From NCBI RefSeq assembly GCF_041320275.1, contig NZ_CP162023.1, positions 2,728,001 to 2,792,000 on the forward strand: a DNA stretch of 64,000 nt. Reading direction: 5' to 3'. The DNA is from Mumia sp. Pv4-285. Lineage in GTDB: Bacteria; Actinomycetota; Actinomycetes; Propionibacteriales; Nocardioidaceae. Below the pieces are notes generated by a model that searched no databases, was not told the DNA's origin, and was given only the letters and a program-made list of their open reading frames with translations. How positions within the stretch are numbered: position 1 is the first letter of the stretch; each line of letters opens with the position of its first letter. Below, piece after piece: positions 54,106 through 62,096 of the stretch. Position numbers and translations under genes: made by a program.

Positions 54106-54921
54106 TCACGGGAGCGCCAGCGGCAGGTCGAGCCCGTCGAGCGCGTGCGAGCAGTCGCAGTCGCGGTGGTCGTCGAGGGTGCCGACGACGTCGCGCAGCG
54201 CGTCGCGCAGGCCGCCGAGATGCTCGGCGAACACCCGCAGCACCTCCTGGTGGCTGACGGCCTCGGCCGCCTCCACGCCCGCGTCCAGGTCGGTCACGAG
54301 GGCGATGGTCGCGTAGCAGAGGGCGAGCTCGCGGGCGAGGACCGCCTCCGGGTGACCGGTCATGCCGATCACCGACCATCCCTCGCGGGAGTACCACTGC
54401 GACTCCGCCCGGGTGGAGAACCGCGGCCCGTCGATGACCACCAGCGTGCCGCCGTCGACAGCCTCGCCGGGAGCGCCTTCGCGGAGTGCGGACCGCAGAC
54501 GCGGACAGTATGGGTCGGCGAACGAGACGTGGACGGCCCCGTCGTCGTAGTACGTCTGCGTCCGCGTGGTCGTACGGTCCACGAGCTGGTCCGGGACCAC
54601 GAGGGTCCCCGGCCCGAGCTCGGGCTGCAGTCCACCGACCGCGCACGGCGCCAGCACCTGGCGTACGCCGACGCTGCGCAGCGCCCACAGGTTGGCCCGG
54701 TACGGCACGGCGTGCGCCGGGAAGCGGTGGCCCTCGCCGTGCCGCGGCAGGAAGGCGACCGGCCGCGGACCGGTCTCGGTGGGCACCGTCCCGATCGCGA
54801 CCGGCGCGGACGGCGGGCCGTACGGGGTGTCGACCTCGACCTCGCGCACGTCGTCCAGGAAGGTGTAGAAACCGGTCCCGCCGATGACGGCGACCTCGGG
54901 CGTGGGCTGCTCGGCACTCAT
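54106..54921 (-). CDS. mtnP: S-methyl-5'-thioadenosine phosphorylase (PNP family)
   Basis: This 271-residue enzyme would split methylthioadenosine, or a similar 5'-modified adenosine, into adenine and a sugar 1-phosphate. The motifs are VAVIGGTGFY at the start, FLPRHGEGHRFPAHAVPYRAN, GPRFSTRAESQWY and MTGHPEAVLARE. The C-terminus has paired Cys residues in DCDCSHALDG. It is the first gene of a unit with the epimerase, convergent with the kinase gene. Other genes of methionine salvage are absent from the window. Confidence 0.92.
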   Translation of the reverse strand: MSAEQPTPEVAVIGGTGFYTFLDDVREVEVDTPYGPPSAPVAIGTVPTETGPRPVAFLPRHGEGHRFPAHAVPYRANLWALRSVGVRQVLAPCAVGGLQPELGPGTLVVPDQLVDRTTTRTQTYYDDGAVHVSFADPYCPRLRSALREGAPGEAVDGGTLVVIDGPRFSTRAESQWYSREGWSVIGMTGHPEAVLARELALCYATIALVTDLDAGVEAAEAVSHQEVLRVFAEHLGGLRDALRDVVGTLDDHRDCDCSHALDGLDLPLALP

Positions 54922-54954
54922 GCTGGCGAGTCTGCCAGCACCGCGGGTGCCGCG

Positions 54955-55149
54955 TCAGCGCTCGGACGGAGGCAGGTCGAGCGACTCCCACACCGCGCGC
55001 CACACCGTCTTCGGGGCGACCCCGGCGTCGAGCGCCTCGGAGACGGTACGGCCGCCGAGCTCGCCGAGCACCTGCTGGTCGGCCCACACCCTCGAGTAGC
55101 CCGCGCCGAGGTGCTGGTCCATGCGCTCCCAGAGCTCGCTGTGCCTCAC
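54955..55149 (-). CDS. DUF3046 protein
   Basis: This 64-residue protein matches DUF3046, seen in RHSELWERMDQHLGAGYSRVWADQQVLGELGGRTVSEAL. In Mycobacterium the homolog Rv2738c sits next to recA. Here it lies 11 kb from recA, behind an MMPL transporter gene whose stop it overlaps (GTGA). The function is unknown. Confidence 0.85.
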   Translation of the reverse strand: MRHSELWERMDQHLGAGYSRVWADQQVLGELGGRTVSEALDAGVAPKTVWRAVWESLDLPPSER

Positions 55150-57380
55150 CGGGCCAGTATGCGGGAGCGCTCCTCGTCGCCACCGCCGGCACCGGCGTCG
55201 CCGTCGGCAGCCACCGGGTCCGACCCGCCCTCGCGCACCCCGTACCGTTCCCACCACCGGAGCATCGGCCCCGGCGCCCACCAGTTCCAGCGCCCGAGCA
55301 GCTTCATGGTCGACGGCACCATGATCAGCCGGACGAGCGTGGCGTCGAGCAGGAGCGCGACGAGCATGCCGACACCGAGCATCTTCATGAAGACGATCCC
55401 CGACGTCGCGAAGGCGCCGATGACGACGGCCAGCAGCAGCGCGGCGCTCGTGATGATCCGCCCGGTCTTCTGGACGCCCGTCGCGACGGCGACCTCATTG
55501 TCGCCCGTGGCGTCCCACTGCTCACGGATCCGCGACAGCAGGAACACCTCGTAGTCCATCGACAGCCCGAAGAGGATCGCGAACATCAGGATCGGCTGCG
55601 TCCCGTCGAGATAGCCGAGCGACGTGAAGCCCAGCGGTCCCTCGAGGTGCCCGTCGGCGAAGATCCAGGTCACCACGCCGAACGCGGCGGTGATCGACAC
55701 GATGTTCACCAGGACCGCCTTGATCGGCAGCACGACCGACCCGAAGGCGACGAAGAGCAGCACCAGCATCGACACCACGATCAACCCGATCATGAGCGGC
55801 AGCCGGTCGGCGATCGTGTCGAGCATGTCGCCGGTCTCCGCCGACGTGCCACCGATGTACGCGTCGGCGGGCGCATCCACGCCCCTGAGGTCGCGTACGA
55901 GGTCGCGTGATTCGCCGCTCTGCGCGGAGCCGTCCCAGACCACGTCGATCAACGTGCCGGACTCGGCGGCGCCCCCGTCGGCCGCCGAGCCCGCCCCGTC
56001 GCTCGTGCCCGCGACCGCCCGCGCCTGCGTCACGCCGTCGACGTTCCCGAGCGCGGCGACGTACGAGGCGACGTCGGCCTGGTCCTCGGTCGCGAGGAAC
56101 ACCTCGGCCTGCGAGGTCGCTCCCCCGAAGTCCGACTCGAGCTTCTCGGTCGCCACCCGGGACGGCGCGTCCGCGGGGAGCACCCGGTGGTCGACCCCGC
56201 CCCACGCGACGTTGAGGAACGGGCTCGCCAGCCCGAACAGCACCCCGGTGACCAGGACCAGGCTGATGACCGGTCGCGCCATCACGGCGTGGGCGAACCG
56301 CGCCCAGCCCTGGGACGGACGACGAGCGCGGCGCCGCCACGGCATCGCGCCGGCCTCGATCCTGCGCCCGAGCACCGCGAGCGTCGCGGGAAGGAGCGTC
56401 AGCGCAGCGACCATCGCGACGAGGACCGCCGCCACCCCTCCGTACGCCATGGAACGGAGGAAGGACTGCGGGAACACGAGCATCGCCGAGAGCGCCACCG
56501 CGACGGTGATGCCGGAGAAGAGGACGGTACGACCCGCGGTCCGCATCGTGGCGGCGACGGCCTCACGCACCCCGTCGGGATCGTCGCCGCGCGCCGCGAG
56601 CTCGTCGCGGAAGCGGCTCACCACGAACAGCGCGTAGTCGATCGCGAGACCGAGACCGAGCAGCGTGATGATGTTGATCGCGAACACCGACACGTCCGTG
56701 ACGGTCGTCATCAGCCGCACCACGGCGAGGGCACCGAACACGGCGACGACGCCGATGCCGACCGGCATGAGCGCGGCCACCACGGACCCGAACACCACGA
56801 GGCTCAGCAGCAGCACGAGCGGCATCGAGAGCATCTCGGCTCGCGCGATGTCCTCGGACACGTTGGTGTTGACGTCGTCGAACACCGCCCACTGGCCGGC
56901 GACGTCCACGTCGACCGTCCCGTCCTCGACGGCCTCGGTGTCGAGCGTCGGCCGCACCTCGTCGTACGCCTCCATCTGAGCGTCCTGCCCGTCGCCGGCG
57001 AGGGTGATCACGACGCTCGTGGCGTGGCGGTCCTCGGAGACGAGCGACTCGGTGCCGCGGGGCCCGTACGCCATCACGTGCTCGACCGCGTCGTCCGGCA
57101 GTGCGGCCACGACGTCGGCGATGGCGGCGCGGAACGCCGGGTCGTCGACCGTCATGTCCTTGCTCTCGTACACGGCGATCACGTCGGCGCCGTGGCGGCC
57201 GACGTTGTCCTCGATCAGCTGCGAGGCTCGGTACGACTCGCTGCCCGGGTCGTCGAACCCGCCGTCGCTCAGAGCGCCGAAGACGCCCGTCCCGTACGCT
57301 CCCGCGGCCAGGACGACCAGCAGCCCCAGCGAGAGCACCCAGCGCGCACGTCGTGCGACGAAGCGTCCCCAGCGTTCCAT
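55146..57380 (-). CDS. MMPL family RND-type transporter
   Basis: This 744-residue membrane protein has two similar halves. Each has one helix, an outside domain and about five helices, as in MmpL/HpnN-type exporters of lipids or drugs. The key membrane acidic pairs are visible in TLLGLGLAIDYALFVVSRFRDE and ILFGLSMDYEVFLLSRIREQ. The C-terminal tail is Gly/Asp-rich. ATG 57380 with GGGGGAAG fits. It is divergent from a TetR gene that probably represses it. The exported substrate is unknown. Confidence 0.93.
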   Translation of the reverse strand: MERWGRFVARRARWVLSLGLLVVLAAGAYGTGVFGALSDGGFDDPGSESYRASQLIEDNVGRHGADVIAVYESKDMTVDDPAFRAAIADVVAALPDDAVEHVMAYGPRGTESLVSEDRHATSVVITLAGDGQDAQMEAYDEVRPTLDTEAVEDGTVDVDVAGQWAVFDDVNTNVSEDIARAEMLSMPLVLLLSLVVFGSVVAALMPVGIGVVAVFGALAVVRLMTTVTDVSVFAINIITLLGLGLAIDYALFVVSRFRDELAARGDDPDGVREAVAATMRTAGRTVLFSGITVAVALSAMLVFPQSFLRSMAYGGVAAVLVAMVAALTLLPATLAVLGRRIEAGAMPWRRRARRPSQGWARFAHAVMARPVISLVLVTGVLFGLASPFLNVAWGGVDHRVLPADAPSRVATEKLESDFGGATSQAEVFLATEDQADVASYVAALGNVDGVTQARAVAGTSDGAGSAADGGAAESGTLIDVVWDGSAQSGESRDLVRDLRGVDAPADAYIGGTSAETGDMLDTIADRLPLMIGLIVVSMLVLLFVAFGSVVLPIKAVLVNIVSITAAFGVVTWIFADGHLEGPLGFTSLGYLDGTQPILMFAILFGLSMDYEVFLLSRIREQWDATGDNEVAVATGVQKTGRIITSAALLLAVVIGAFATSGIVFMKMLGVGMLVALLLDATLVRLIMVPSTMKLLGRWNWWAPGPMLRWWERYGVREGGSDPVAADGDAGAGGGDEERSRILAR

Positions 57381-57426
57381 CGTTCTTCCCCCGGTAAGAT
57401 CGTCGTGTTGTGAATTGTGTTCACGA

Positions 57427-57471
57427 GCGTTAACGTCGTTCACTGCTAACGCTGTTCACTATGATGAACAG
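57427..57471. promoter_or_regulatory. Operator-like dyads between the MMPL and TetR genes
   Basis: Two overlapping inverted repeats fill an AT-rich stretch. They are GCGTTA (57427-57432) with TAACGC (57447-57452), and CTGTTCA (57452-57458) with TGAACAG (57465-57471). GTTCAC also occurs several times. The placement in the divergent region fits TetR control of both genes. Confidence 0.55.
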
Positions 57472-57530
57472 TGATAACCGATGTCAAGGGGTCCGGGACA
57501 ACCAAGTTCGGGCCTGTCAAGGTAGGGACC

Positions 57531-58367
57531 ATGACGACGCAGGGTGAGAAGTCCACGTCACCGGCAGGCGAGAAGCCGACCCGGCGTGACCAGCAGCGCC
57601 AAGCGACGCTCGACGAGATCGTGCGCACCGCACGTGCATCGCTGACCGCGAGCCGTGAGATCTCGCTGCGTGCCGTCGCGCAGGACATGGGCATGACCGC
57701 ACCGGCGCTCTACCGCTACGTCAGCAGCCTCGAAGACCTCACGCTCCGGGTCGCGGCACAGGTGTACGACGACCTGCTCGCCGAGCTCGAGGCGACCGCC
57801 GCGCCGTACGAAGGCGACCCCGCCGCCCAGCTCGTCGCCGGCGCTGCAGCCTTCCGGCAGTGGTCGCTGCGCCACCCTCAGGAGTTCGCGCTCACCTTCG
57901 CGAACCCGATCACCAGCATGGCGAAGACCGCCGACCTCCCGGCCGACCTCCTCGGCCAGGAACCGCACCCACCGCAGCCGCCGCCCGGGCTGATGGGAGC
58001 CGACTGCGCCGAGGCTGCGCACCGCTTCGGCGGCTTCTTCGGACAGCGCGTCCTCGAGGTGTGGGAGCGCGACGGCTTCCCGGACGCGGGTGCGGTGGCG
58101 CCTCCCCCCGGACCGGGTGGCCTCGGCAGCTCGCTGGAGGCCAAGACCGGCAGCGAGGTGCCTGCGGAAGGCTCGTGGGCGTTCGTCCGTTCCTGGTCCC
58201 GGTTGTACGGGACGACGGCGCTGGAGGTGTTCGGCCACATCGACGCGGAGGTGGTCGAGTCGGGAGCGCTGTTCCGCGACATGATGACCGAGTGCGGCGA
58301 CATCCTCGGTCTGCAGTCGCGCCGCGAGGACCTGCAGCAGGTGGTCGCCGCCGTGCTCGACGCCTGA
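57531..58367 (+). CDS. TetR family transcriptional regulator
   Basis: This 278-residue regulator starts at ATG 57531 behind AGGTAGGG. The helix-turn-helix lies at about residues 20-65 (RQATLDEIVRTARASLTASREISLRAVAQDMGMTAPALYRYVSS). The ligand domain is the WHG/TetR_C type and carries a Pro/Gly-rich insertion near residue 150-205. It is divergent from the MMPL gene and probably represses it until a ligand binds. Confidence 0.92.
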   Translation: MTTQGEKSTSPAGEKPTRRDQQRQATLDEIVRTARASLTASREISLRAVAQDMGMTAPALYRYVSSLEDLTLRVAAQVYDDLLAELEATAAPYEGDPAAQLVAGAAAFRQWSLRHPQEFALTFANPITSMAKTADLPADLLGQEPHPPQPPPGLMGADCAEAAHRFGGFFGQRVLEVWERDGFPDAGAVAPPPGPGGLGSSLEAKTGSEVPAEGSWAFVRSWSRLYGTTALEVFGHIDAEVVESGALFRDMMTECGDILGLQSRREDLQQVVAAVLDA

Positions 58368-58416
58368 CCTCGCCACCCGGCGCGGTCCTCCGCTTGCCGC
58401 ACTGCCCCTTCGCGCC

Positions 58417-58510
58417 GCCCGTTTGAGGTGCCCGCACCGCAAACCATCGTCGCGCACCTCATATTTGAGGTGGGCGGCACGCATCCGGGGTGATAGCACC
58501 TCAAACGGGC
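58417..58510. repeat. Structured intergenic element with nested inverted repeats
   Basis: GCCCGTTTGAGGTG (58417-58430) and its exact complement (58497-58510) enclose 66 bases. Inside them CACCTC (58455-58460) and GAGGTG (58467-58472) form a second hairpin. The word TTTGAGGTG occurs in both orientations. It lies between a TetR gene and a hypothetical gene, both on the plus strand. A terminator or a structured RNA are both possible. Confidence 0.65.
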
Positions 58511-58595
58511 TCGGCCAGGACTGGCTGCCGCGGTGAACCACCGGCGTGGCAGTCTTGGGGGCCGGCGTGGATACGAGGACAGGAGCGCTTCACGC

Positions 58596-59363
58596 ATGGA
58601 CGGGTCATCTCGGGAGGCGCGGTTCGCCGTCCTCAGCAGGCGCGTCCTCGTCTTGACGGCGTACGCCCTGGCGGCGGTGGCGGTGGTCGCGTTCGTCACC
58701 GACCGGAACACACTCGGCATTGCGATCGTCGTGCTCATCGGCGTGTTGGCTTTCGCACGCGCCATGTGGACGGTCGTCCGCGGGCTGCGAGAGATCAAGC
58801 GCACGAAGACGGAGCTGCCGACGGCACTGGTGGTCGCGACTCCCGACGAGCCGGCACTGGTCGACGTCGTGGTTCCTGCGCTGCTCGCGCTCAACAGCGA
58901 CGACCTCCCCTACCGCATCGACGCCGCCCCGACGCCCGGCGGCGTCCACGTCGACGTGCGCTGGAAGTCCGAAGAGCTGCGCTGGCAGACGCTGTTCGTG
59001 AGGGGCCGCGTGGCGTATTCGTGGCGGATGGAGGTCAGGCTGGATCCCACGAGCGCGCGCTACGCGTTCACGGAGTGGTCGGCGACGGCCAAGACGCGCG
59101 CGGCGGCCGGCTCGGGCGGCATCGCCCTCGACGGCCGCTGGACCTGGAAGAAGGGGAAGACCGCCTACCAACGGTCGATGTCGTTCCGGGAAGGTGCGGA
59201 CGGCCAGGTCACAGTCGCCGGCGATACCGGACCTCGTACGTCGTGGGTCGGCGTCACCTACATCCGGCCCGGGGAGGCGAAGGAGCCAGTGTTCAGCGTG
59301 CTGCGCAACCACGGGTGGCGGCCGAAGCACGACTGGTTCGGCGCCCGACTCTTCGAGAAGTAG
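58596..59363 (+). CDS. Hypothetical protein with two membrane segments
   Basis: No family was recognised. ATG 58596 behind AGGACAGGAG gives 255 residues. Two hydrophobic segments lie at about 17-60 (VLVLTAYALAAVAVVAFV and LGIAIVVLIGVLAFA). The rest is a soluble, Trp- and Arg-rich domain with alternating strands (GVHVDVRWKSEELRWQTLF, RMEVRLDPTSARYAFTEWS, DGRWTWKKGK). Beta-rich domains next to such helices often bind membranes or lipids, but that is a guess. It ends 6 bp from the convergent ABC permease gene. Confidence 0.7.
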   Translation: MDGSSREARFAVLSRRVLVLTAYALAAVAVVAFVTDRNTLGIAIVVLIGVLAFARAMWTVVRGLREIKRTKTELPTALVVATPDEPALVDVVVPALLALNSDDLPYRIDAAPTPGGVHVDVRWKSEELRWQTLFVRGRVAYSWRMEVRLDPTSARYAFTEWSATAKTRAAAGSGGIALDGRWTWKKGKTAYQRSMSFREGADGQVTVAGDTGPRTSWVGVTYIRPGEAKEPVFSVLRNHGWRPKHDWFGARLFEK

Positions 59364-59369
59364 CGCCGG

Positions 59370-60173
59370 TCAGCGCAGGATCAGCAGCCCGACCCTGCGC
59401 GCGGCGACGTGCAGCCCGAGCGCGCCCATGACCGCGAAGTAGGCGACGGGCACGAGCAGCTCGGGCCCGACGTCACCCGTCGTGAGCGAGCGTACGAGGT
59501 CGACCGCCTGGTAGAGCGGCGTCACGGTGACGATCGTCTGCATCCAGTCGGGGTAGGCCGACAGCGGGTAGAACGTCGCCGAGAACAGGAACATCGGCAT
59601 GATCGCGACCTGGATGAACTCGAAGTCCTGCCACGACCGCATCCATGTCGTCAGCGCCAGACCGGCCGCCGCGAACCCGAAGGCGACCAGCAGCGCCGCC
59701 GGGAGCGCCAGCAGCGTCCACCACGACGAGGTCAGCCCGAGCGCCACCATGATCACCACGAACGCTGCGCCGTACGCCGCCCCCCGGGTCGTCGCCCACA
59801 GCACCTCCCCCACCGCTGCGTCCACCGGCCGCAACGGCGTGGCCAGCACGGCGTCGTACAGCTTCTCGTACTTGAGCCGGAAGAAGAACCCGTACGTCGC
59901 GTCGAAGAGCGCCCCGTTCATCGCCTGCGTCGCGAGCATCGCCGGGGCGAGGAACGCGGTGTAGCTGATCGTCTGCCCGTCGTCGAGCGTGATGTCGCCG
60001 ACGAGCGCCGCGACCCCGACGCCGATCGACAGGAGGTAGAAGAGCGGCTCGAGGAAGCCCGATGCGAACGCCGCAGGCGCACGCTTGTAGACGCGGACGT
60101 GGCGTTCGAGCAGCGGGTACGAGGTGGGTCGGGCCGAGCGCACCGTGCTCCGGAGCACCGTCGAGGGCGCCAT
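59370..60173 (-). CDS. ABC-2 type transporter permease (DrrB-like), second subunit
   Basis: This 267-residue membrane protein has six hydrophobic segments and the ABC2_membrane plan, with SGFLEPLFYLLSIGVGVAALVGD and MFLFSATFYPLSAYPDWMQ. ATG 60173 overlaps the stop of the first permease by one base (TGATG). The two permeases and the ATPase form one export complex. The substrate is unknown; lipids, drugs or polymers are usual. Confidence 0.92.
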   Translation of the reverse strand: MAPSTVLRSTVRSARPTSYPLLERHVRVYKRAPAAFASGFLEPLFYLLSIGVGVAALVGDITLDDGQTISYTAFLAPAMLATQAMNGALFDATYGFFFRLKYEKLYDAVLATPLRPVDAAVGEVLWATTRGAAYGAAFVVIMVALGLTSSWWTLLALPAALLVAFGFAAAGLALTTWMRSWQDFEFIQVAIMPMFLFSATFYPLSAYPDWMQTIVTVTPLYQAVDLVRSLTTGDVGPELLVPVAYFAVMGALGLHVAARRVGLLILR

Positions 60174-61027
60174 CAGATCCTCCCCAGCCTGCGCGCGAAC
60201 TGACGTTGTGCGAGCACCCATCCGACGGCTGTCACGAGCAGCAGGTAGCCGACGTGGATCCACGCGGCCGACGTGGCCTCACCGGTGGTGGCCATCCGGC
60301 AGAGCTCGACGCCGTGCCACACCGGCAGGGCCTTCGCGACGGCCTCGACGGCGGCGGGCAGCTGATCCACCGGGAAGTAGGCGCCCGAGAACAGCGTCAT
60401 CGGGATGATCCCCAGCCGGAACACCAGGCCGAGCGCCGTGTCCTCCTTGGCCCAGCCCGCGTACGCGATGATCGGCGTCGTGTGCGCGAGCCCGACGAGG
60501 AGCGCGGCCCCGACGAGCGCGACGCCTCCCAGCACGGTGCTGATCGTGCCGAACAGGGCGACGACCACCGAGAGCAGCACCACCGCGATCAGCACCCGCA
60601 CGGCGACGTAGGTGGCGGCGCCGTTGACGAGGTCGCGCACCCGCAGCGACGTCGCCCGCATCGCGTAGTAGATCTTGGTCCAGGTGAACCCCGCGTAGAC
60701 CGGGAAGGTGCTCTCGCCCGCAGCCGCCATCACCGCCGTGACCGCGACCATCCCGGGGGCGATGAACGCGAGGTACGAGAGGCCACCGAGCGCCGCGGCC
60801 CCGTCGCCGGTCGCGCCGGCGCCCCCCTCGTCGACGAACGTCCCGAGCCCGAGACCGAGGGACGCGAGGGTGAGCGCAGGGAGGACCGAGTACGAGAAGG
60901 CCGACCCGCGCCAGGTACGACGCAGGACGGTCGCGTAGTACGGGGCCTGGCGGGCAACCGCCTGCCAGGCCGACGGCGCACGCGTCGGCGTACGGACACC
61001 GGCGGACTGCGTGCCGGTGCCGCTCAT
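60173..61027 (-). CDS. ABC-2 type transporter permease, first subunit
   Basis: This 284-residue membrane protein has about six hydrophobic segments with IPMTLFSGAYFPVDQLPAAVEAVAKALPVWHGVELCR, the typical late loop of the ABC-2 family. ATG 61027 overlaps the ATPase stop (ATGA). It probably forms a heterodimer with the next permease. Confidence 0.92.
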   Translation of the reverse strand: MSGTGTQSAGVRTPTRAPSAWQAVARQAPYYATVLRRTWRGSAFSYSVLPALTLASLGLGLGTFVDEGGAGATGDGAAALGGLSYLAFIAPGMVAVTAVMAAAGESTFPVYAGFTWTKIYYAMRATSLRVRDLVNGAATYVAVRVLIAVVLLSVVVALFGTISTVLGGVALVGAALLVGLAHTTPIIAYAGWAKEDTALGLVFRLGIIPMTLFSGAYFPVDQLPAAVEAVAKALPVWHGVELCRMATTGEATSAAWIHVGYLLLVTAVGWVLAQRQFARRLGRI

Positions 61028-61950
61028 ACGTCCAACGACCGTCCGGTCAGCCGGAGGAAGACGTCCTCCAGGGAGGACCGGCGTACGAGCGTGCTCCGCG
61101 GCTCGAGCCCTCGTGCCATCGCTTCCTCGACGACCTTCTCGCCATCGGCGACGTAGAGGAGGACCCGGTCGGGGAGCACCTCGACCCGCTCCGCGAGGTC
61201 CTCGACGCGTTCGGCCGCTGCTTCGTTCTCGCCCACACCCATCCGCAGCTCGACGACCTCCCGGGTCGAGTAGCGCGCGATCAACGACAGCGGTGACCCC
61301 TCGGCCGCGATCAGGCCGCCGTCCATCACGACGAGCCGGTCGCACAGCTGCTCGGCCTCGTCCATGTAGTGCGTCGTGAGGACGACCGTGACACCGGTCT
61401 GCTTCAGGCGGTGGAGCTGGTCCCACACGACGTGCCGCGCCTGCGGGTCGAGGCCCGTGGTGGGCTCGTCGAGGAGCAGGACCTCAGGCTCGTTGACGAG
61501 CGAGCGGGCGATCGTCAGGCGCCGCTTCATGCCGCCCGACAGGTCCTCGACCATGCCGCCGGCCTTCTCGGTGAGTCGGACGAACTCGAGCAGCTCGTCG
61601 GCCTTGCGCGCCGCCTCGCGACGCCCGATGCCGAAGTAGCGGGCGTAGACGACGAGGTTGTCGCGGACCGTCAGGTCACCGTCGAGCGAGTCCTCCTGAG
61701 GGCAGACCCCGATCCGCGCGCGGATGGCCGAGCCGTCGGTCTCCGGGTCGAGTCCCAGGATCCGGAGCGAGCCGCCGCTCACCGGCGACACCGCAGCGAT
61801 CATCCGCATCGTCGACGACTTGCCCGCGCCGTTGGGGCCGAGGAACCCGAACGCCTCGCCGCGCTCCACCGTCACGTCGATGCCCTTGACGGCCTCGAAC
61901 GTCCCGTACGTCTTGCGCAGCCCGCGCGCCTCGATCATCGGTTGGCTCAC
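61024..61950 (-). CDS. ABC-2 type exporter ATP-binding protein (DrrA/NodI-like)
   Basis: This 308-residue ATPase has Walker A GPNGAGKSS near residue 38, the Q-loop GVCPQEDSLDGDLTVRDNL, signature LSGGMKRRL, and Walker B VLLLDEPTTGLDPQ. The C-terminal about 90 residues, ending in SSLEDVFLRLTGRSL, are typical of DrrA/NodI exporters. It is the first gene of the three-gene exporter operon. Confidence 0.94.
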   Translation of the reverse strand: MSQPMIEARGLRKTYGTFEAVKGIDVTVERGEAFGFLGPNGAGKSSTMRMIAAVSPVSGGSLRILGLDPETDGSAIRARIGVCPQEDSLDGDLTVRDNLVVYARYFGIGRREAARKADELLEFVRLTEKAGGMVEDLSGGMKRRLTIARSLVNEPEVLLLDEPTTGLDPQARHVVWDQLHRLKQTGVTVVLTTHYMDEAEQLCDRLVVMDGGLIAAEGSPLSLIARYSTREVVELRMGVGENEAAAERVEDLAERVEVLPDRVLLYVADGEKVVEEAMARGLEPRSTLVRRSSLEDVFLRLTGRSLDV

Positions 61951-62009
61951 CGTTCGAGCCTAGGGACGATCGCCGACGAATGTCTTGTCGATATCGGCGC
62001 TGCCCCCCA

Positions 62010-62090
62010 GTCCCGCTGGTCGAGGAGGGCGAGGAACGAGCCCGTCTCGAGATCCGGGTCTCGATCGCTGCGCGCCTCGACCAGCGGAAG
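62010..62090. repeat. Dispersed repeat, inverted pair upstream of the exporter operon
   Basis: CCGCTGGTCGAGG (62013-62025) and its exact complement CCTCGACCAGCGG (62075-62087) face each other with about 50 bases between, which include CTCGAGATCCGGGTCTCGATCG. It lies between the GH78 stop and the exporter ATPase start. Such a pair could fold into a long hairpin in RNA. Confidence 0.85.
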
Positions 62091-62096
62091 TGGTGG

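Noticed and set aside
46230-54921. Arsenosugar biosynthesis cluster
   Set aside because: DUF2064 and GT2 occur in such clusters, but no radical SAM (ArsS) or arsenic genes are present.
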